Positions 31,832-42,905 of a stretch of DNA of 64,000 nt are shown one piece after another. Made by a program: the position numbers and the translations under genes. Under the pieces are notes generated by a model that saw nothing but the letters and a program-made list of their open reading frames with translations, did not search any database and was not told the DNA's origin. Source of the stretch: Amoebophrya sp. A120 (lineage: Eukaryota > Sar > Dinophyceae > Syndiniales > Amoebophryaceae); contig CAJINV010000022.1 of NCBI GenBank assembly GCA_905178155.1, positions 565,799 through 629,798 of the forward strand, read 5' to 3'. Position 1 is the first letter of the stretch, and each line of letters opens with the position of its first letter.

Positions 31832-34800
31832 ATGCACGATCCTTTCATGATCCCGAAAAGAAAACTCCGACGCGGTCACGGACCACCTTCCCCCGCAGCT
31901 GGTGTTTATTCCGCATTCTTGTTGGCGCAGCTCTCCATGTTGTCCCATTATGCCGCCTTGGGGTTATTTGTGGGTGTGGTCTTCGCGAGTGATATTGTTC
32001 CAAGACCAAGCGCGCTGGTATCAAATAAAGGCGGACGCTCGTCCTTTTCAGGCGCATCTTCCTCGGCATGCAGCTCCTTGCATAAAAATCCACCCCGCGA
32101 AGAAAAAGAAGTAGACCACAACATGGACGAACAAGCGCAGCTCGATGTTCTGGACACAGCGCCAGCATCTCCACCACAGAAACGGAGAAAAATATTGCGT
32201 ACTACTGATCATTCCGCAGCTGAACAAGAATGCACAGCTGCTTTTCGCGCCGCAAGCGGCCTCTTACAGGAAAAATTAACCATCGCTGCACGCGAAGATC
32301 CACCACAGCAGCCAACCAGCAGTAGCTCTGCCACAGATCATCGTCCTCCGCATCAAGTGCAACCTGATTTACTCCCAACTGACACTTGGGAGAATGTCGC
32401 GTCTTTCCTTTCCGCTGCCCGGAAAATTCCTGTGAAACAACAAGTAGGGCAGTCCTCCGAGGAGGAGGAAACACAACAACCAGCGCTGGGAGATGTTGAA
32501 ATCGAGCAAACGAAGCTGAATCTGGAGAATTTCTTTAAAACCTTGCAGCGCAAGGCCGCCGCCATGTGGGAGAAGCAGTTGCTTATGCATTGCAAAAGTG
32601 TCGTACTGGTCCTTCTCCTAGTTGTAATTGCATTTTACAAATGTCTCCAGCTTGAAAAATGAAACTATTTGCAAAAATGCTCCTTTAGGTTGAAAGAGAA
32701 GCTTCTCATGCATAAGCAAGTGCAAGAAGTCCTGCGAGTATCAGATACTTTTGCACATCATATTCCGGTCTCCGAAGTTTTGGAACGGTGCTACCGACAA
32801 CTCGGGAGCTGGATTTTTACGAGCTTGTGCTTCCGACACCGAGAAAGCTGTGGCTGCAGAACGGACCCAGTCGGTTGTGTACAACAGAAATATTTCTTTT
32901 TCGCACCGAGAACCGCTGTCGCTCCCCAGCAGATTTCTGACCAGACTCGCTGGGGCAATCGTGAAGCAGACAATTCTCGCGCACGTGTTGCGACGTGGCT
33001 TCCGCTTGGGGCCGGAGTATCCGGGTTCCGGGTTCGCAAGTGCGAGTAGGTCGGCGGGAGAATTGATGAAACAGGGGAAAAAAACGTACTTTGGCAACGA
33101 TTGGCATCGAAGGCTTTTTTACTTCCGTGACGCGGCGACGTCGACACAAGCTGCTTCCGATGGAGGTTCATTATCCCCTCGAAACCTTGTCCCCGGAACA
33201 TTTTCCTGTCGAGCAATCGACAACAAGAATACTTGGAACAACAACTGGCAAAGCGGTGACTACAATATGGATTGCAAATATGTCTGGGTCTGGAAGAGTG
33301 CGATATTTGTCATGCTAGTCTAGCATGACACTGAGCCCTGTATTGCGTGGCCAGCAAGAGGCCCTCTGGTCTGTCATGCAAAAACGCTGTTTCTCATGCG
33401 GAATACGCAACACAAAGCCACGGAAAAATTTGTCATGCTTGGCGGCGCATTACAATGTACCTCCTATTAACTAACATGCATCACAACTTTCCAGACCCAG
33501 ACACTTTTGCATTTGATATACAATCCGCTGTTGCAACACGGCTGGCTGTCTCCGCAGATCTTGTCAGAAATAGGGGTGCGGAAGACGAGAAAATTAGAGG
33601 AGCAGGCGCGCAACCGTGGTTCTCTGTCCTCTAAAGATGAGATGAATAGTACGAAGGGAGCTGCGGCCGCGGGTGTAGTACTACAGTCGAGTAGTTCATC
33701 TACGGCAGCTACTAGCGGTACAACAAGCTCCGGAACGACCACGGCTGCCAGTACGACGTCATCCGCTTCGTCGAGCTCAATCTCCTCTTCCGGAGCAGAT
33801 GGCAATACGGCCAGCCTCAATGGTGCGAGTCCGTCAGGGACTACTACGCAGTATAGTGGTGTTGATCACGGTTCTTTAACTACACCAGCGGCAGAGCAGG
33901 AACTACGAGGCGTGTCCGACGACGAGGAGGCGGGGGCCACAAGTACGAGGGTCGCTCCACCAGAAGTCGACGAGGAGGCGGTCGCCTGGTCGAATGTAAA
34001 TATTCAGCCGGAGCACGTGCAGCAGGGCCGCGATGCCAAGGCTTTTTTCGAGGAGCACGTGGTCAAAAATAACGACCCAGGCAAGTACTACCCAAAAGTT
34101 TTTCTCGATTCAGGAACAAAGCGGACCGATTACCACTTCCCCCCCGCCTTCCACCGCCTCTTCGGCCGGCTGCCGCGGCCGGAGGGCTTCAATCCGAATG
34201 CGCAGGAAGACGAAGAGACGATCACTCTACAAACCGACGACTACAGGGCCTACATCCGGAAGCCGGATGGGTCGAACCGCTGGAGAGTATGCATTGCAAA
34301 TATTTCGGGGTCTGTAGAAATGCCAACCTGTGATGCGACGTGTGAAGAGGTCCAGACTCTCTGGACCATGCTGCAAAATTTGCATGACAAACTTCTGCAT
34401 TTTCCCAGACCCAGATATTTGCAATGGATAGACCGGCAGCAGCAACCAAACGACGAGCCACTACACGACCAGATTCGACTATGCATTGCAAAAGCATCGT
34501 ACCAGTATAAATCGCAATACAAATTTTCTCAGAAGGAGAAACGGAGTTTGTAATGCTGATTTGGCTAAAAAACAAGATTTGTCATGCGTGATTGCAATTA
34601 GTACGAGTATGATACTTTTGCAGAGCATATCGACCTGGACCAAGCAATTCACGACGCCACGTGGGGGTATCCTGAGTAAAAACGTCCCCACACCAGAGTC
34701 AAGATGGTAGATCTGCTACACAAATCAACCAGCTAAGACTATTTTGCATGACAAGTTTGTGCTCGTAGTGTAATCCTGTTAAGCTAGTTCAGCAGCATCA

Positions 34801-35519
34801 CAGATCTACGCTATCGTGCTGATTGACGCATCACAAATTCCAAAACGCGACTAGAAAATGCTTCTCATTGCGCTCCGCGTGAGAAACTTTTTGTTTTTTG
34901 GCATGCAGATTTGCATGACAACTCTGGGGTGGGGACGTTTTTACACAGCATAGGGGAAGACCAGTATTCAATGCAGGACGACCACATCAGCCTGGCGCGG
35001 ACGGCGTCTTTGCAGAGGAATTTGAACCCCACTTGCGGTTTCTGATTATGAATGTGCACAATGTCCCCTCCCCCTCACTTGTATATGCAAAATCCCAAAT
35101 CCAGGTGCTGCCTTGTAGCACTGTTTGCATGACAAATGATCCTGGAAGCCCAAACAGCACTACACTCCAGTGCAAATTTTTCATGCAAAACCGGCATTCT
35201 TTCTGATGCTTGTATTGCCGTTCATGCTATACAAAATGTGGGGGAGGGGGAGTTGTGGCGCAATTCTATACTGATTCTCGAGTCGCCAGAAGTGTTTACA
35301 CTTGTGAAATGCGACGTGCAGAACAACTGGGTGTGCGGGGTGCAAATCTGCGAGGCCGACGACCGGGAGGATCGAAGGCGAAGAATTGCGGCAGAAGACC
35401 CCCGTAATCGAGGAGACCGTGATGGTGCAACGGGCAGGACGGCGGGGGCGACGAATGGAGGACGGCGCATGGATCATACGGCCAGGGATGACGAGTATCG
35501 CCGCGTACAGGGGGGATAG
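31832..35519 (+). CDS. Q: protein with N-terminal hydrophobic segment and F-box-like motif, unknown function
   Basis: Exons are about 31832-32583, 32762-33265, 33524-34287, 34431-34479, 34635-34667, 34957-35046 and 35276-35519, with six introners. ATG 31832 gives MHDPFMIPKRKLRRG followed by a hydrophobic run (AFLLAQLSMLSHYAALGLFVG), a possible signal anchor; ATG 31779 is an alternative. DLLPTDTWENVASFLSAARK (about 32365-32425) resembles an F-box (LPxE...I..FL), suggesting an SCF ubiquitin-ligase link, but the match is short. Middle exons are Ser/Thr rich, then AFFEEHVVKNNDPGKYYPKV. The last exon has LRFLILESPEVFTLVKCDV and ends RDDEYRRVQGG with TAG 35517-35519. A truncated copy of that last exon lies at 42043-42137. 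Confidence 0.65.
32584..32761. mobile_element. Introner, family B, in Q
   Basis: Left TATGCATTGCAAAAGTGTCG, right GAGTATCAGATACTTTTGCAC. Removal of 178 nt shifts frame correctly into RSPKFWNGATDN. No clean direct repeat. Confidence 0.75.
33266..33518. mobile_element. Introner, family A, in Q
   Basis: Direct repeat TACAA (33261-33265, 33519-33523). Left TATGGATTGCAAATATGTCT, right AGACACTTTTGCATTTGATA. Removal makes SGDYNPLLQHGWL. Confidence 0.93.
34288..34430. mobile_element. Short introner, family A, in Q
   Basis: 143 bp, the shortest family A member here. Left TATGCATTGCAAATATTTCG, right CCCAGATATTTGCAATGGATA. Flanks GAG and GAC. Interior is largely deleted relative to the others. Confidence 0.75.
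34480..34629. mobile_element. Introner, family B, in Q
   Basis: Direct repeat TCGAC (34475-34479, 34630-34634). Left TATGCATTGCAAAAGCATCG, right TATGATACTTTTGCAGAGCATA. Confidence 0.9.
34668..34952. mobile_element. Introner, family C, in Q
   Basis: Direct repeat GGGG (34664-34667, 34953-34956). Left TATCCTGAGTAAAAACGTCC with CCACACCAGAG; right CTCTGGGGTGGGGACG then CACAGCATA. Confidence 0.9.
35047..35270. mobile_element. Introner, family J, in Q
   Basis: Direct repeat CTGAT (35042-35046, 35271-35275). Left TATGAATGTGCACAATGTCC with CCTCCCCC; right GGGGGAGGGGGAGTTGTGG ending TCTATA. Removal makes LRFLILESPEVF. Confidence 0.92.
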
Positions 35520-36322
35520 ATTTTTTAATTTTGATCGCACGAGCATCAAGAGTCCTACGCACAGCTTTAGCACCAGGATCGGTCCAACTGAAGAAATGCG
35601 CTGGGGCTGGACCAGCAGTGGTACTTGAAACCAGAGAGGACAATAAAAATGTGCCACTTCTTTTCATCGCGCTTGAGCTCTTTACGAAAACGTGGTGTTG
35701 CAAATAAACTTAGTGACGTTGCAAATAACTTATTCGCTAGTGTTGTAGATTGTGGAGCTCAGATGTCGATCACGCGAGCAAGCGTCGTACTTGAGACGGA
35801 GTTTCCCCACCTCTGTCATTCCGACAGAAAGCGGTTTGTTGTCCCGCCAAACAGTGGATGTCTGAGGACAAAGCACTCCGAGCGAAGGCTCGATATGTAC
35901 TTACCATCTCTACACATTGCCAGGACTGTAGTAGACAGCAGATCGGTCATCTATGAGAGCGTCGGGAAAGGGCAGTCCAAACAGAAACTATAAAGGCCTG
36001 AAGCCGAAGATGTGATCGACACCAGCTACGATTAATGAACTAGCGTCTTCGCGAAGAGGTTTTCGCGAGGCGCCAGTCAGTGGATAAAGATCTGTGGCGA
36101 TTAAATTTTTTTCTGGGCGACGAGAACTTTGACAAGATCCAGCAGCGACAGCGAGTAGTAGCTTTTATTTTCGAGCAATAAACTTTCACTTTCTTGACAT
36201 TCATTGTCGCTCCATATTATTTCTGCTTTACGTATCTCTCTATTCGAGTTGTCAACATCCATAAATTTTCTTTGTCCTTCAGACGCGCAGCCCTTGCCGC
36301 ACCTTCGCTAGAAGAAGAAATT
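35421..36322. repeat. Duplicated 5' flank of P1 (copy 1 of 3)
   Basis: From the last 100 bp of Q through the P1 5' flank this matches 42043-42905 closely, including AACCAGAGAGGACAATAAAA and GTTGCAAATAACTTATTCGC. A shorter third copy is at 48320-48480. The short ORF at 35625-35993 is frameshifted in copy 2, so it is not treated as coding. Likely holds the P promoter and 5' UTR. Confidence 0.85.
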
Positions 36323-39300
36323 ATGGTGGCTCTTTTGAAGAAGAGGATGCCCGGGTGGATGATGGGACCAACATGCATCTGCTTACTCTGCGCAGGAGCG
36401 GCCCATCGATTCGCGCTGGCCGCCGTGCCTGTTACTCCACCTGCGCAAGATATTGCAGCCGCGGGCAGTTCAACATCTGATGGTTGCAACAGCAGTACTA
36501 GTCGGCAAACTCCGCCCCACGTGGAAGATATCGACGCGCGCGCTGTTGATGTTGCTGCAAACGGCAAACGCATACGGCAGGGGCGGACAGGTGACAAAGA
36601 TTGCGGTCAATCTGCTCGTCCGGATAAATTTCTCAGAACTTTCGCTGAACAAGCGCAGAATCTTCGCCAGACTTTAGAAGTTGCCGATCAGCATAGTAGC
36701 GACGGGTCATCTTCGTCAGGGACAACCTCCGCAGCAGGCCCGACTCTGCAAATTCTGCGTGTCAGCGGGGCCGTCAAGATGGATATCGGTTACGAAGAAT
36801 GGAAAGACTGGAGAGTCGGTCAGCTCCTCAGTGTCGTCGAAGAAAGCCAGCAACCCGCTCCGCTATCCTAAGAAAAAACGTCTTCAACCTATAGCTCACG
36901 ATGGAGAATCATCTTCTGCTACACAAATCCACAAGTTTTGGCTGTCGCGCATGACAAGTTTGGGCTCGTGTTTCGCTAGTGCTGTCACCGCATCACATGA
37001 ACCCTACTACCTTTTTATTCTGATTCGAGCATAACACATCATCCCAAAAAAGCATATAGAAGATGCCTCTCATGGGGCTGCGCATGAGAAGCATTTTAGG
37101 CGTGCAGATTTGCATCACAACTCCGGGGTCCTCTTCACAACTCATGGCAAACGTTTTTACGTAGGATAACCGCTCGAAATCTTCGCCGCTCCGCTGCAAC
37201 TTGTCACTGTTGGCGCATCGCCACTCGCGCTGAGCAATCGCAATGGTGACGAAAAGGTGGCGACAATACTGGCAGAGCGGTCCTCTCTGCAGAACCTGCA
37301 AAATGTAGCCGGACAAGAAGTGATGTCACTATTCTCTGCTTATCAAATGCAAATATGTCTGGGAGGTCTGGAAGGATGCAAGACTTGTCATGCATATTTT
37401 CCATGCCCCCTGGGGTTTGGAATGCAGGACCTAGCATGAGAAGTTCTGCGACGTCTCTATCATGGTGCGTCTCCTGCATGACAAACTGCCTCTAACCTTG
37501 TTCAAAAGTGTACAGCTTTTGGTAGTCATGCAACACAAATTTTTGTACGATCCAGACTTGGCATGACAAGTTCGCGTCCTCCCAGACCCAGACATATTTG
37601 CAATGCATACTGCTACCCCCCGCACTCAGTCGGCCGTCGTGCCACTGACCTTGGTGGAGAGAGGGCAAAAGCTGCACTTCGCAACACTTCTGAACATGCA
37701 TCACGCGGGGTTTGGCACCTACACTGCCGCCAACAGAAAGGAGGAATGGAACGCGTTTTTTCAACAAGCGCAAACTGGAAAACTTGCCGACATGACGGTC
37801 CCTGGCTTAGAACACCAGCTGCTCTCTATTACAGTGAAAAATGCACCCACCCCGAAAGTTGCAATAATTTCAATTTGTGATGCGACGTTTCCAAATGAAA
37901 ACTCTTTGTCTTGCATGAAAGGACTATGAATCTTTCTGATGCGGAGTCTAGTGCTAAGTAGTCGTATACAGCATCGCTTGCATGACAAGCCCTGCTCTTG
38001 CTGGGATCTTTTGCAATACAGATTTGCACTGTTCACGATTGAAAATTTGTGATGCTGATACATGCAAGACTGCGACTATTTCCATTGGAGAGGTAGTTTG
38101 CGATGCAAATGCTCCCAAGTTCTGGGCTGGGGGCATTTTTCATTGTAATGCCCTCTTTCATCCGTGCTGCTTCTCTGCCCAACTCTGTCAGCCTGCCACG
38201 TTTAGAAGACCTTATCGCGCCTGAGAGTGAGTGTCAGAAAACTTGCTTTCAGTGGATGCTGGCAGGGATCGAGAAAGCTCTGGCGACGGTTTCACCTGCA
38301 AGCGCTAGACCGGCGGGAGCAGATGGTTTTTTCTATGCAACAAGCATTTATGATGAGAATGACCGAGCCCCGGTTGTTCTTCCGTTAGTCGCAGATAAAC
38401 TTCGGTATGTTGCTATTGTGAGGCAAAATCCCCCCTCCCCATATCGAAAAGGCACGTTTCCGAAAATTTGTGTTGCTGATTTGAGGTCACAAATCACATC
38501 TGTCTTGCAAGAAGACAAGGGCAAAAGCTTCGCCCCCATTATGGAGGCGATTTGTCATGCTGTTGGGCCTAAAGGGGGGCCGTTTGCCATGCTGAACAAC
38601 TAGACCGACACGCCCCTAGCTAGCCTGGGGAACTGGCTGCAATGCCTTCCTGCAATACAAAGCTGATTTGTGTACACAAATCCAGCATCACAAAATCCGT
38701 TTTGATATGGGGAGGGGGGATTTTTCCTCTCAATAGTTTCACTTCGTGTGAGTTTGGGGCAGCGAGGCGTGGACCACCCGATCCAGGTGCTATCGACCGT
38801 GTCATGTATACGTGTCTGGGATGTGAGCTACATTGCTTTGAGCGCGTTATTCGACGAAGGGTTTACTATTTATTTTTGAATTTGCAGAGTTTTCTATGAG
38901 CAGAATTTGCTTGTTTGTCCCGGCGACCCTAGTTCTGATGATGAAAAGGGCTATAGCATAAAGTCATGGTCAGTAAGGCATCGTAATCGTTGATGTTTCA
39001 GTATAAGCGCTTCTAATTTGTTTTGCAGCACGAGCGCCACGCCGGAAAATATAGTTTCTTGTTTGGGCACGCGCACGGGCACCTCTGTATACAAGTCAAC
39101 GCGACCACTGTCGCCTGGCACAAGGGCGCTTCTTGCGATTTCATCGCGTATTTCGTATGCATATCGAATGCAAATATGTCTGGTTCTGGAGATTTGTCGT
39201 GATGCAAGATGAGCAGACTCTGATGCGCTGCCAAGCATGACAAGTTTTTCCGTGGTTCTGAGTTGCGTACACCGGCGCATGAGAAACTGCGTGTTTGCAT

Positions 39301-39440
39301 GACAGGCAAGAGGAGCTCTTTGCGGCCGCGCAATACAAATTCAGAGTCATGCTAGACATGCATGACAAATCTCTATCTCGCAATCTCCCAGACCCAGACA
39401 TATTTGCAGTTGATAATGCAGCTTGGATGACTCGTTCTAG
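36323..39440 (+). CDS. P1: presumed secreted protein, tandem family member
   Basis: Function unknown. ATG 36323 opens MVALLKKRMPGW, then a hydrophobic stretch GPTCICLLCAGAAHRFALAA that looks like a signal peptide. Ser/Thr-rich linker, then TLQILRVSG and WKDWRVGQLLSVVEE, faintly reminiscent of a ubiquitin-like strand-helix start (weak). Next come VVPLTLVERGQKLHFATLLN, KLADMTVPGLEHQLL, LEDLIAPESECQKTCFQWMLAGIEKAL and LRVSLGQRGVDHPIQVLS. Exons are about 36323-36863, 37174-37340, 37615-37824, 38157-38413, 38741-38860, 38888-38972, 39029-39161 and 39421-39440. Two very short GT-AG introns are proposed (38861-38887 and 38973-39028). TAG 39438-39440 ends this reading. Conserved coding-like sequence continues to 40131, so the 3' end is uncertain. 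Paralogues: P2 and P3. Confidence 0.62.
36864..37169. mobile_element. Introner, family C, in P1
   Basis: Direct repeat CCGC (36860-36863, 37170-37173). Left TATCCTAAGAAAAAACGTC, right AACGTTTTTACGTAGGATA. P2 has the empty site at SPFEIF (near 43443). Confidence 0.9.
37341..37609. mobile_element. Introner, family A, in P1
   Basis: Direct repeat CTGCT (37336-37340, 37610-37614). Left TATCAAATGCAAATATGTCT, right CAGACATATTTGCAATGCATA. Not present at this position in P2. Confidence 0.93.
37827..38150. mobile_element. Introner, family F, in P1
   Basis: Left TATTACAGTGAAAAATGCAC with CCACCCC; right GGGCTGGGGGCATTTTTCAT then TGTAATG. Removal of 37825-38156 joins HQLL to FIRAASLP; P2 reads QQLLAFIRAAFLP without interruption. 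Confidence 0.85.
38414..38735. mobile_element. Introner, family E, in P1
   Basis: Left TATTGTGAGGCAAAATCCCC with CCTCCCCATATCG; right GATATGGGGAGGGGGGA ending CTCTCAATA. Flanks GTTGC and GTTTC. Removal of 327 nt keeps frame into LRVSLGQ. Confidence 0.88.
39162..39415. mobile_element. Introner, family A, in P1
   Basis: Direct repeat ATGCA (39157-39161, 39416-39420). Left TATCGAATGCAAATATGTCT, right CAGACATATTTGCAGTTGATA. Confidence 0.92.
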
Positions 39441-40131
39441 GACCAGACACGTATACACATCCATACACCATCGTGCACGACTATCTAACCGACCTTGACG
39501 ACGATGGGCTGTCCCTTATGACGTGTGGAACCAAACACCTGGCCCTCGGTTTTTTTGCTATATTTGCTGTTTATAAAAATAGTTTGTCGTGTCCAAATCA
39601 GGCACACCAAGCGACACTGGTCTGCTGGGAAACAGATGCGCAGCTCTACTGGATCTGTATGAGGACGCAACTTGCTTTAATGCGTTCTTGACATAGCAGG
39701 TGGCCAGGGGCAGGGGCAGAACAACTTTTACTTTTTCGACGGCATTTATGCTATCGTCCTCCTGGCAAAAAATGTCGTTATTGCATTGTTGTACATGCTT
39801 TTCATGCAGACGACGCAACACACACCACGTCTCACCGACACTGAGGGTTTATATACATTTGGGGCTTTAACATCTTCGTGGGCGGGTGTTCATTATTTTC
39901 AACTTTACATCATCAAGCCTTGGCGATGAAGATCGTGCGGTGCTCAAAAATGATCGCACAGCCCGAACAGGTTGGCTCAGATTCCGTGGCGAAAGTGGGC
40001 GGGAATTTGAGCTCAAGTACGTGGCGCGGGGAAGTTTATGGGGTCCGCTCGAGGACGACCCCGGTCCGGGTTGGCGTAACGTTGGTTTCGTGCTCTCTGG
40101 GCCAAGACCGGTTGCGCAACAGCGGCGGTGA
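39441..40131 (+). other. Conserved coding-like segment downstream of P1
   Basis: Two stretches match P2 at protein level: HDYLTDLDDDGLSLMTCGTK (39478-39540) against SYETNLENDGLVLITFRRK, and GWLRFRGESGREFELKY (39971-40025) against GWLRFRDASGRQLQFWY. The second ends GFVLSGPRPVAQQRR with TGA 40129-40131. Differences fall mostly in third codon positions, which favours coding. How these exons join P1 is unresolved. Confidence 0.5.
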
Positions 40132-41340
40132 ATGTCGCTGCAATTTTTCTCCGGAACATCAAACGGGTTACTTACGGTGCACGTACATCAAACGGTTACT
40201 TAAGTGACAAAACAGCATTACAAATTGATGATAGAGAAATGAGATCAACTGTCATTCAAGGCCACAAATTTACACTTGCAAGTGCTACCACCTAGTCACT
40301 GTATATATTTTTTTGTTTTTACACCGACCTGACCACTGTTTGAGCCAATGTAGACCATGAAAAGTGGTCTCAAATCAGCTATCAACCGTTAGTAGAAATC
40401 TTCTGTACTACAATTTTACGTTTCGAAACAGCATGAAAAGATCGAACTTTCATATTTGTGCCAAGGGAAAATTCTAAAAATACCATCATGATCCTATACA
40501 AAAATTAAAATTTAGAAGTGAAAAACCGAAGTAAATACACATCAGCTTTTCTCTTTTTTAGAATATAGCGGTGTGTAGCCACAGCTATTGATTCCGTGTG
40601 AAGAATCAAGAAAAACGTCTTTTGAGTTTTTTCCTGGAGAGTTGAGTCTTGTGAGTTTTTTTGAAGAATCAAGAAAAACGTGTTTATGAGTTGTTTTCTG
40701 GCAAGAAAAAGTGAGGAAAGGAAGAAAGAAATTGTGCCTTCTCATGCTGAAAATGCAACACAAACTGAATTTTCCAACTCAGCTGAGCAGTCTTTTGGGA
40801 ATACATCAATGCGCAAAACGTTCTTTCGAATCTCGGAAATCTTCGAGTGTTCTGAAGGAACAACAAGCAGGCGCTTTTGTTGCCCTGCCAAGTACATCAA
40901 GCCGTGGCACTCTGAGCACAAAGCAACCCCGAGCGAAAGCTCGATGAGATCATTTCTTCGATTGATTGATACCGCCATCACCAAACTGCAGGACAAATAC
41001 GCAGATCTGTCATTGTCGTTTTGCGATAAGTTTTCGCGAGATGTCAGTCAAGGATGGATCATCTCCAGTGATGATCACTGTTTCGACGAATTGCTTTTGT
41101 GTGATGTATGGGGTTACGAAGATAGATGACGTTAACTCAAAGTCAAAGGATAATTTTCTTACCTTTCCGGATTGATATGCGAAAACCGAATGTCTCGGGT
41201 GATTGTAGTAGAGCGAAAAAAGAAGAAACGGCTCCAAAAATGGACGGGTTGCTCAGCAAGGTTGTGCGGAGCCGCCTCATATCTTCAGCGGGGAAACATG
41301 GCCACTCGACCCGTGTTTGTTGGTTTACAACACCAAGCTA
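40132..41340. other. Intergenic region with a repeat shared upstream of P3
   Basis: The segment 40938-41105 (GCTCGATGAGATCATTTC onward) recurs at 48716-48875 with few changes. An ORF at 40680-41129 crosses it, but the other copy has an in-frame TAG and indels, so I do not call it a gene. The rest is AT-rich without features. Confidence 0.6.
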
Positions 41341-42042
41341 AGGGCCCAAAGTGGTGACCCATGTTGCCGTGGCGCCGATTGGGGCCGCCGTAGAAGCGCG
41401 TGCCCGCGCCGCACCCGGCCACGAATGCGAACGGGCGCGCCGCCAGTTTACATCCCCGGGCGGACCGCGTCCGCGTGCGGCGCATCCGTGCGCGCACATA
41501 AAAACAAGCGCCCCCATATGAGCCACCACGGCAAGCTGCGCAATTCGGTGGGAGCCCCGAAGCAGTAAGTGGCCCCGCGCTCGGTCGTCGGTGTGCACTC
41601 AGTTGCGAGCGCGCCGGGCATTAGACAAGCAAAAAGGCCCAAACTCACCTGCGCGCCGGCGCAAAGGGCGGGGCGAGCGATCTTCCGGCGCTCCAGAGCA
41701 TACAAAAGAGCAGGGGGGGCAGCGCTCTGGCAGGTCCCTCTGCCGCCCGCCTGTCAACGGGCGGCGCCCCCACGCCTGCGTCGCCTGCGGGGCACGGCCG
41801 ATGGGGCTCAACAATATTGGGCCCAAGCCCGGGCGCCGGGCCCCGTCCGCCGGCTTTTTGGCCCCGTACGCCCCCCAACCTACCCACCCACCATAGCACG
41901 CCGGCGCCAGGGTGTTGCATGCTGGCGCGCTGCGTGGGGGCCACGCCCACCACCCCACCCACCCAACGAGGCGCGGCGTGGTTGGCGTGTGTGGCGCAGC
42001 CATCTGTAGCGCAGACGCCTACCAACCTACCCACCCACCGTG
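41341..42042. other. GC-rich island between P1 and P2
   Basis: About 700 bp of strongly GC-rich sequence in a much less GC-rich neighbourhood, with sharp edges. The string CCAACCTACCCACCCACC occurs at about 41876 and 42023. Long ORFs on both strands are explained by low AT. No rRNA or gene motif recognised. Confidence 0.7.
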
Positions 42043-42905
42043 GTGGTGCAGCGGGCAGGACAGCGGGAGCGACGAATGGACAGCCCATGGACCCTACGGA
42101 CAGAGACGACGAGTATCGCCGCGTGCAGGGGGGATAGATTTTTGTATTTCGATCGGACGGGCATCAAGAGTCCTACGCACCGCTTTAACACCAGGATCGG
42201 TCCAACTGAAGACATGCGCTGGCGCTGGACCAGCAGAGCTACTTGAAACCAGAGAGGACAATAAAAAAAATGTGCTACTTCTCATCGCGCTTGTTAAGCT
42301 CTTTACGAAGAAGTGACGTTGCAAATAACTTATTCGCTAGTGTTGTAGATTGTGCAGCTGAGATGTCGATCATGCGAGCAAGCGTCGTGCTGAAGACGGA
42401 GTTCTTTGCCCACCTCTGTCATTCCGACAGGAAGTGGTTTGTTGTCCCGCCAAATAGTGGTTGTCTGAGGACAAAGCACCCCGAGCGAAGGCTCGATAAG
42501 TACCATCTCTCTACACATTGCCAGGACTGTAGTAGATAGCAGATCGGTCATCTACGAGAGCGTCGGGAAAGCGGAGTCCAAACAAAAACTATAAAGGCCT
42601 ACAGCCGAAGATGTGATCGACACCAGCTACGATTAATGAACTAGCGTCTTCGCGCAGAAGTTTTCGCGAGGCGCCAGTCAGTGGATAAAAATCTGTGACG
42701 ATCAAATTTTATTCTCGGCGACGAGAACTTTGACAAGATCCAGGGACGAGTAGTACTTTTTTTCGACGATAAAACTTTCACTTTCTTGACCTTATTAATT
42801 GATTTCTGCTTTACGTGTTTCTCTATTCGAGTTGTCAATATCCGTATATTTTCTTTGTCATTCAGGCGCGCCGCTCTTGCCGCACCTTCGCTAGAAGAAG
42901 AAATT
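42043..42905. repeat. Duplicated Q 3' end plus 5' flank of P2 (copy 2 of 3)
   Basis: Begins with a truncated copy of the last Q exon (GRTAGATNG ... DDEYRRVQGG, TAG near 42137). It continues as a near copy of 35520-36322, with small indels. A Q remnant here shows that the duplicated unit started inside Q. Confidence 0.85.

Noticed and set aside
35625-35993. Plus-strand ORF of 122 aa before P1
   Set aside because: The duplicate before P2 is frameshifted while nucleotide identity stays high, as expected for noncoding flank.
38807-39454. Large inverted pair TATACGTGTCTGG / CCAGACACGTATA as an outer introner enclosing the one at 39162
   Set aside because: No direct repeat at its ends, and the enclosed sequence is phase-consistent coding similar to P2. 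Kept only as a possible coincidence.
40680-41129. Plus-strand ORF of 149 aa
   Set aside because: The homologous stretch at 48716-48875 has an in-frame stop and indels, so there is no sign of protein-level constraint.
41569-42088. Several overlapping long ORFs on both strands
   Set aside because: GC-rich DNA has few stop codons; no motif and no support on either strand.
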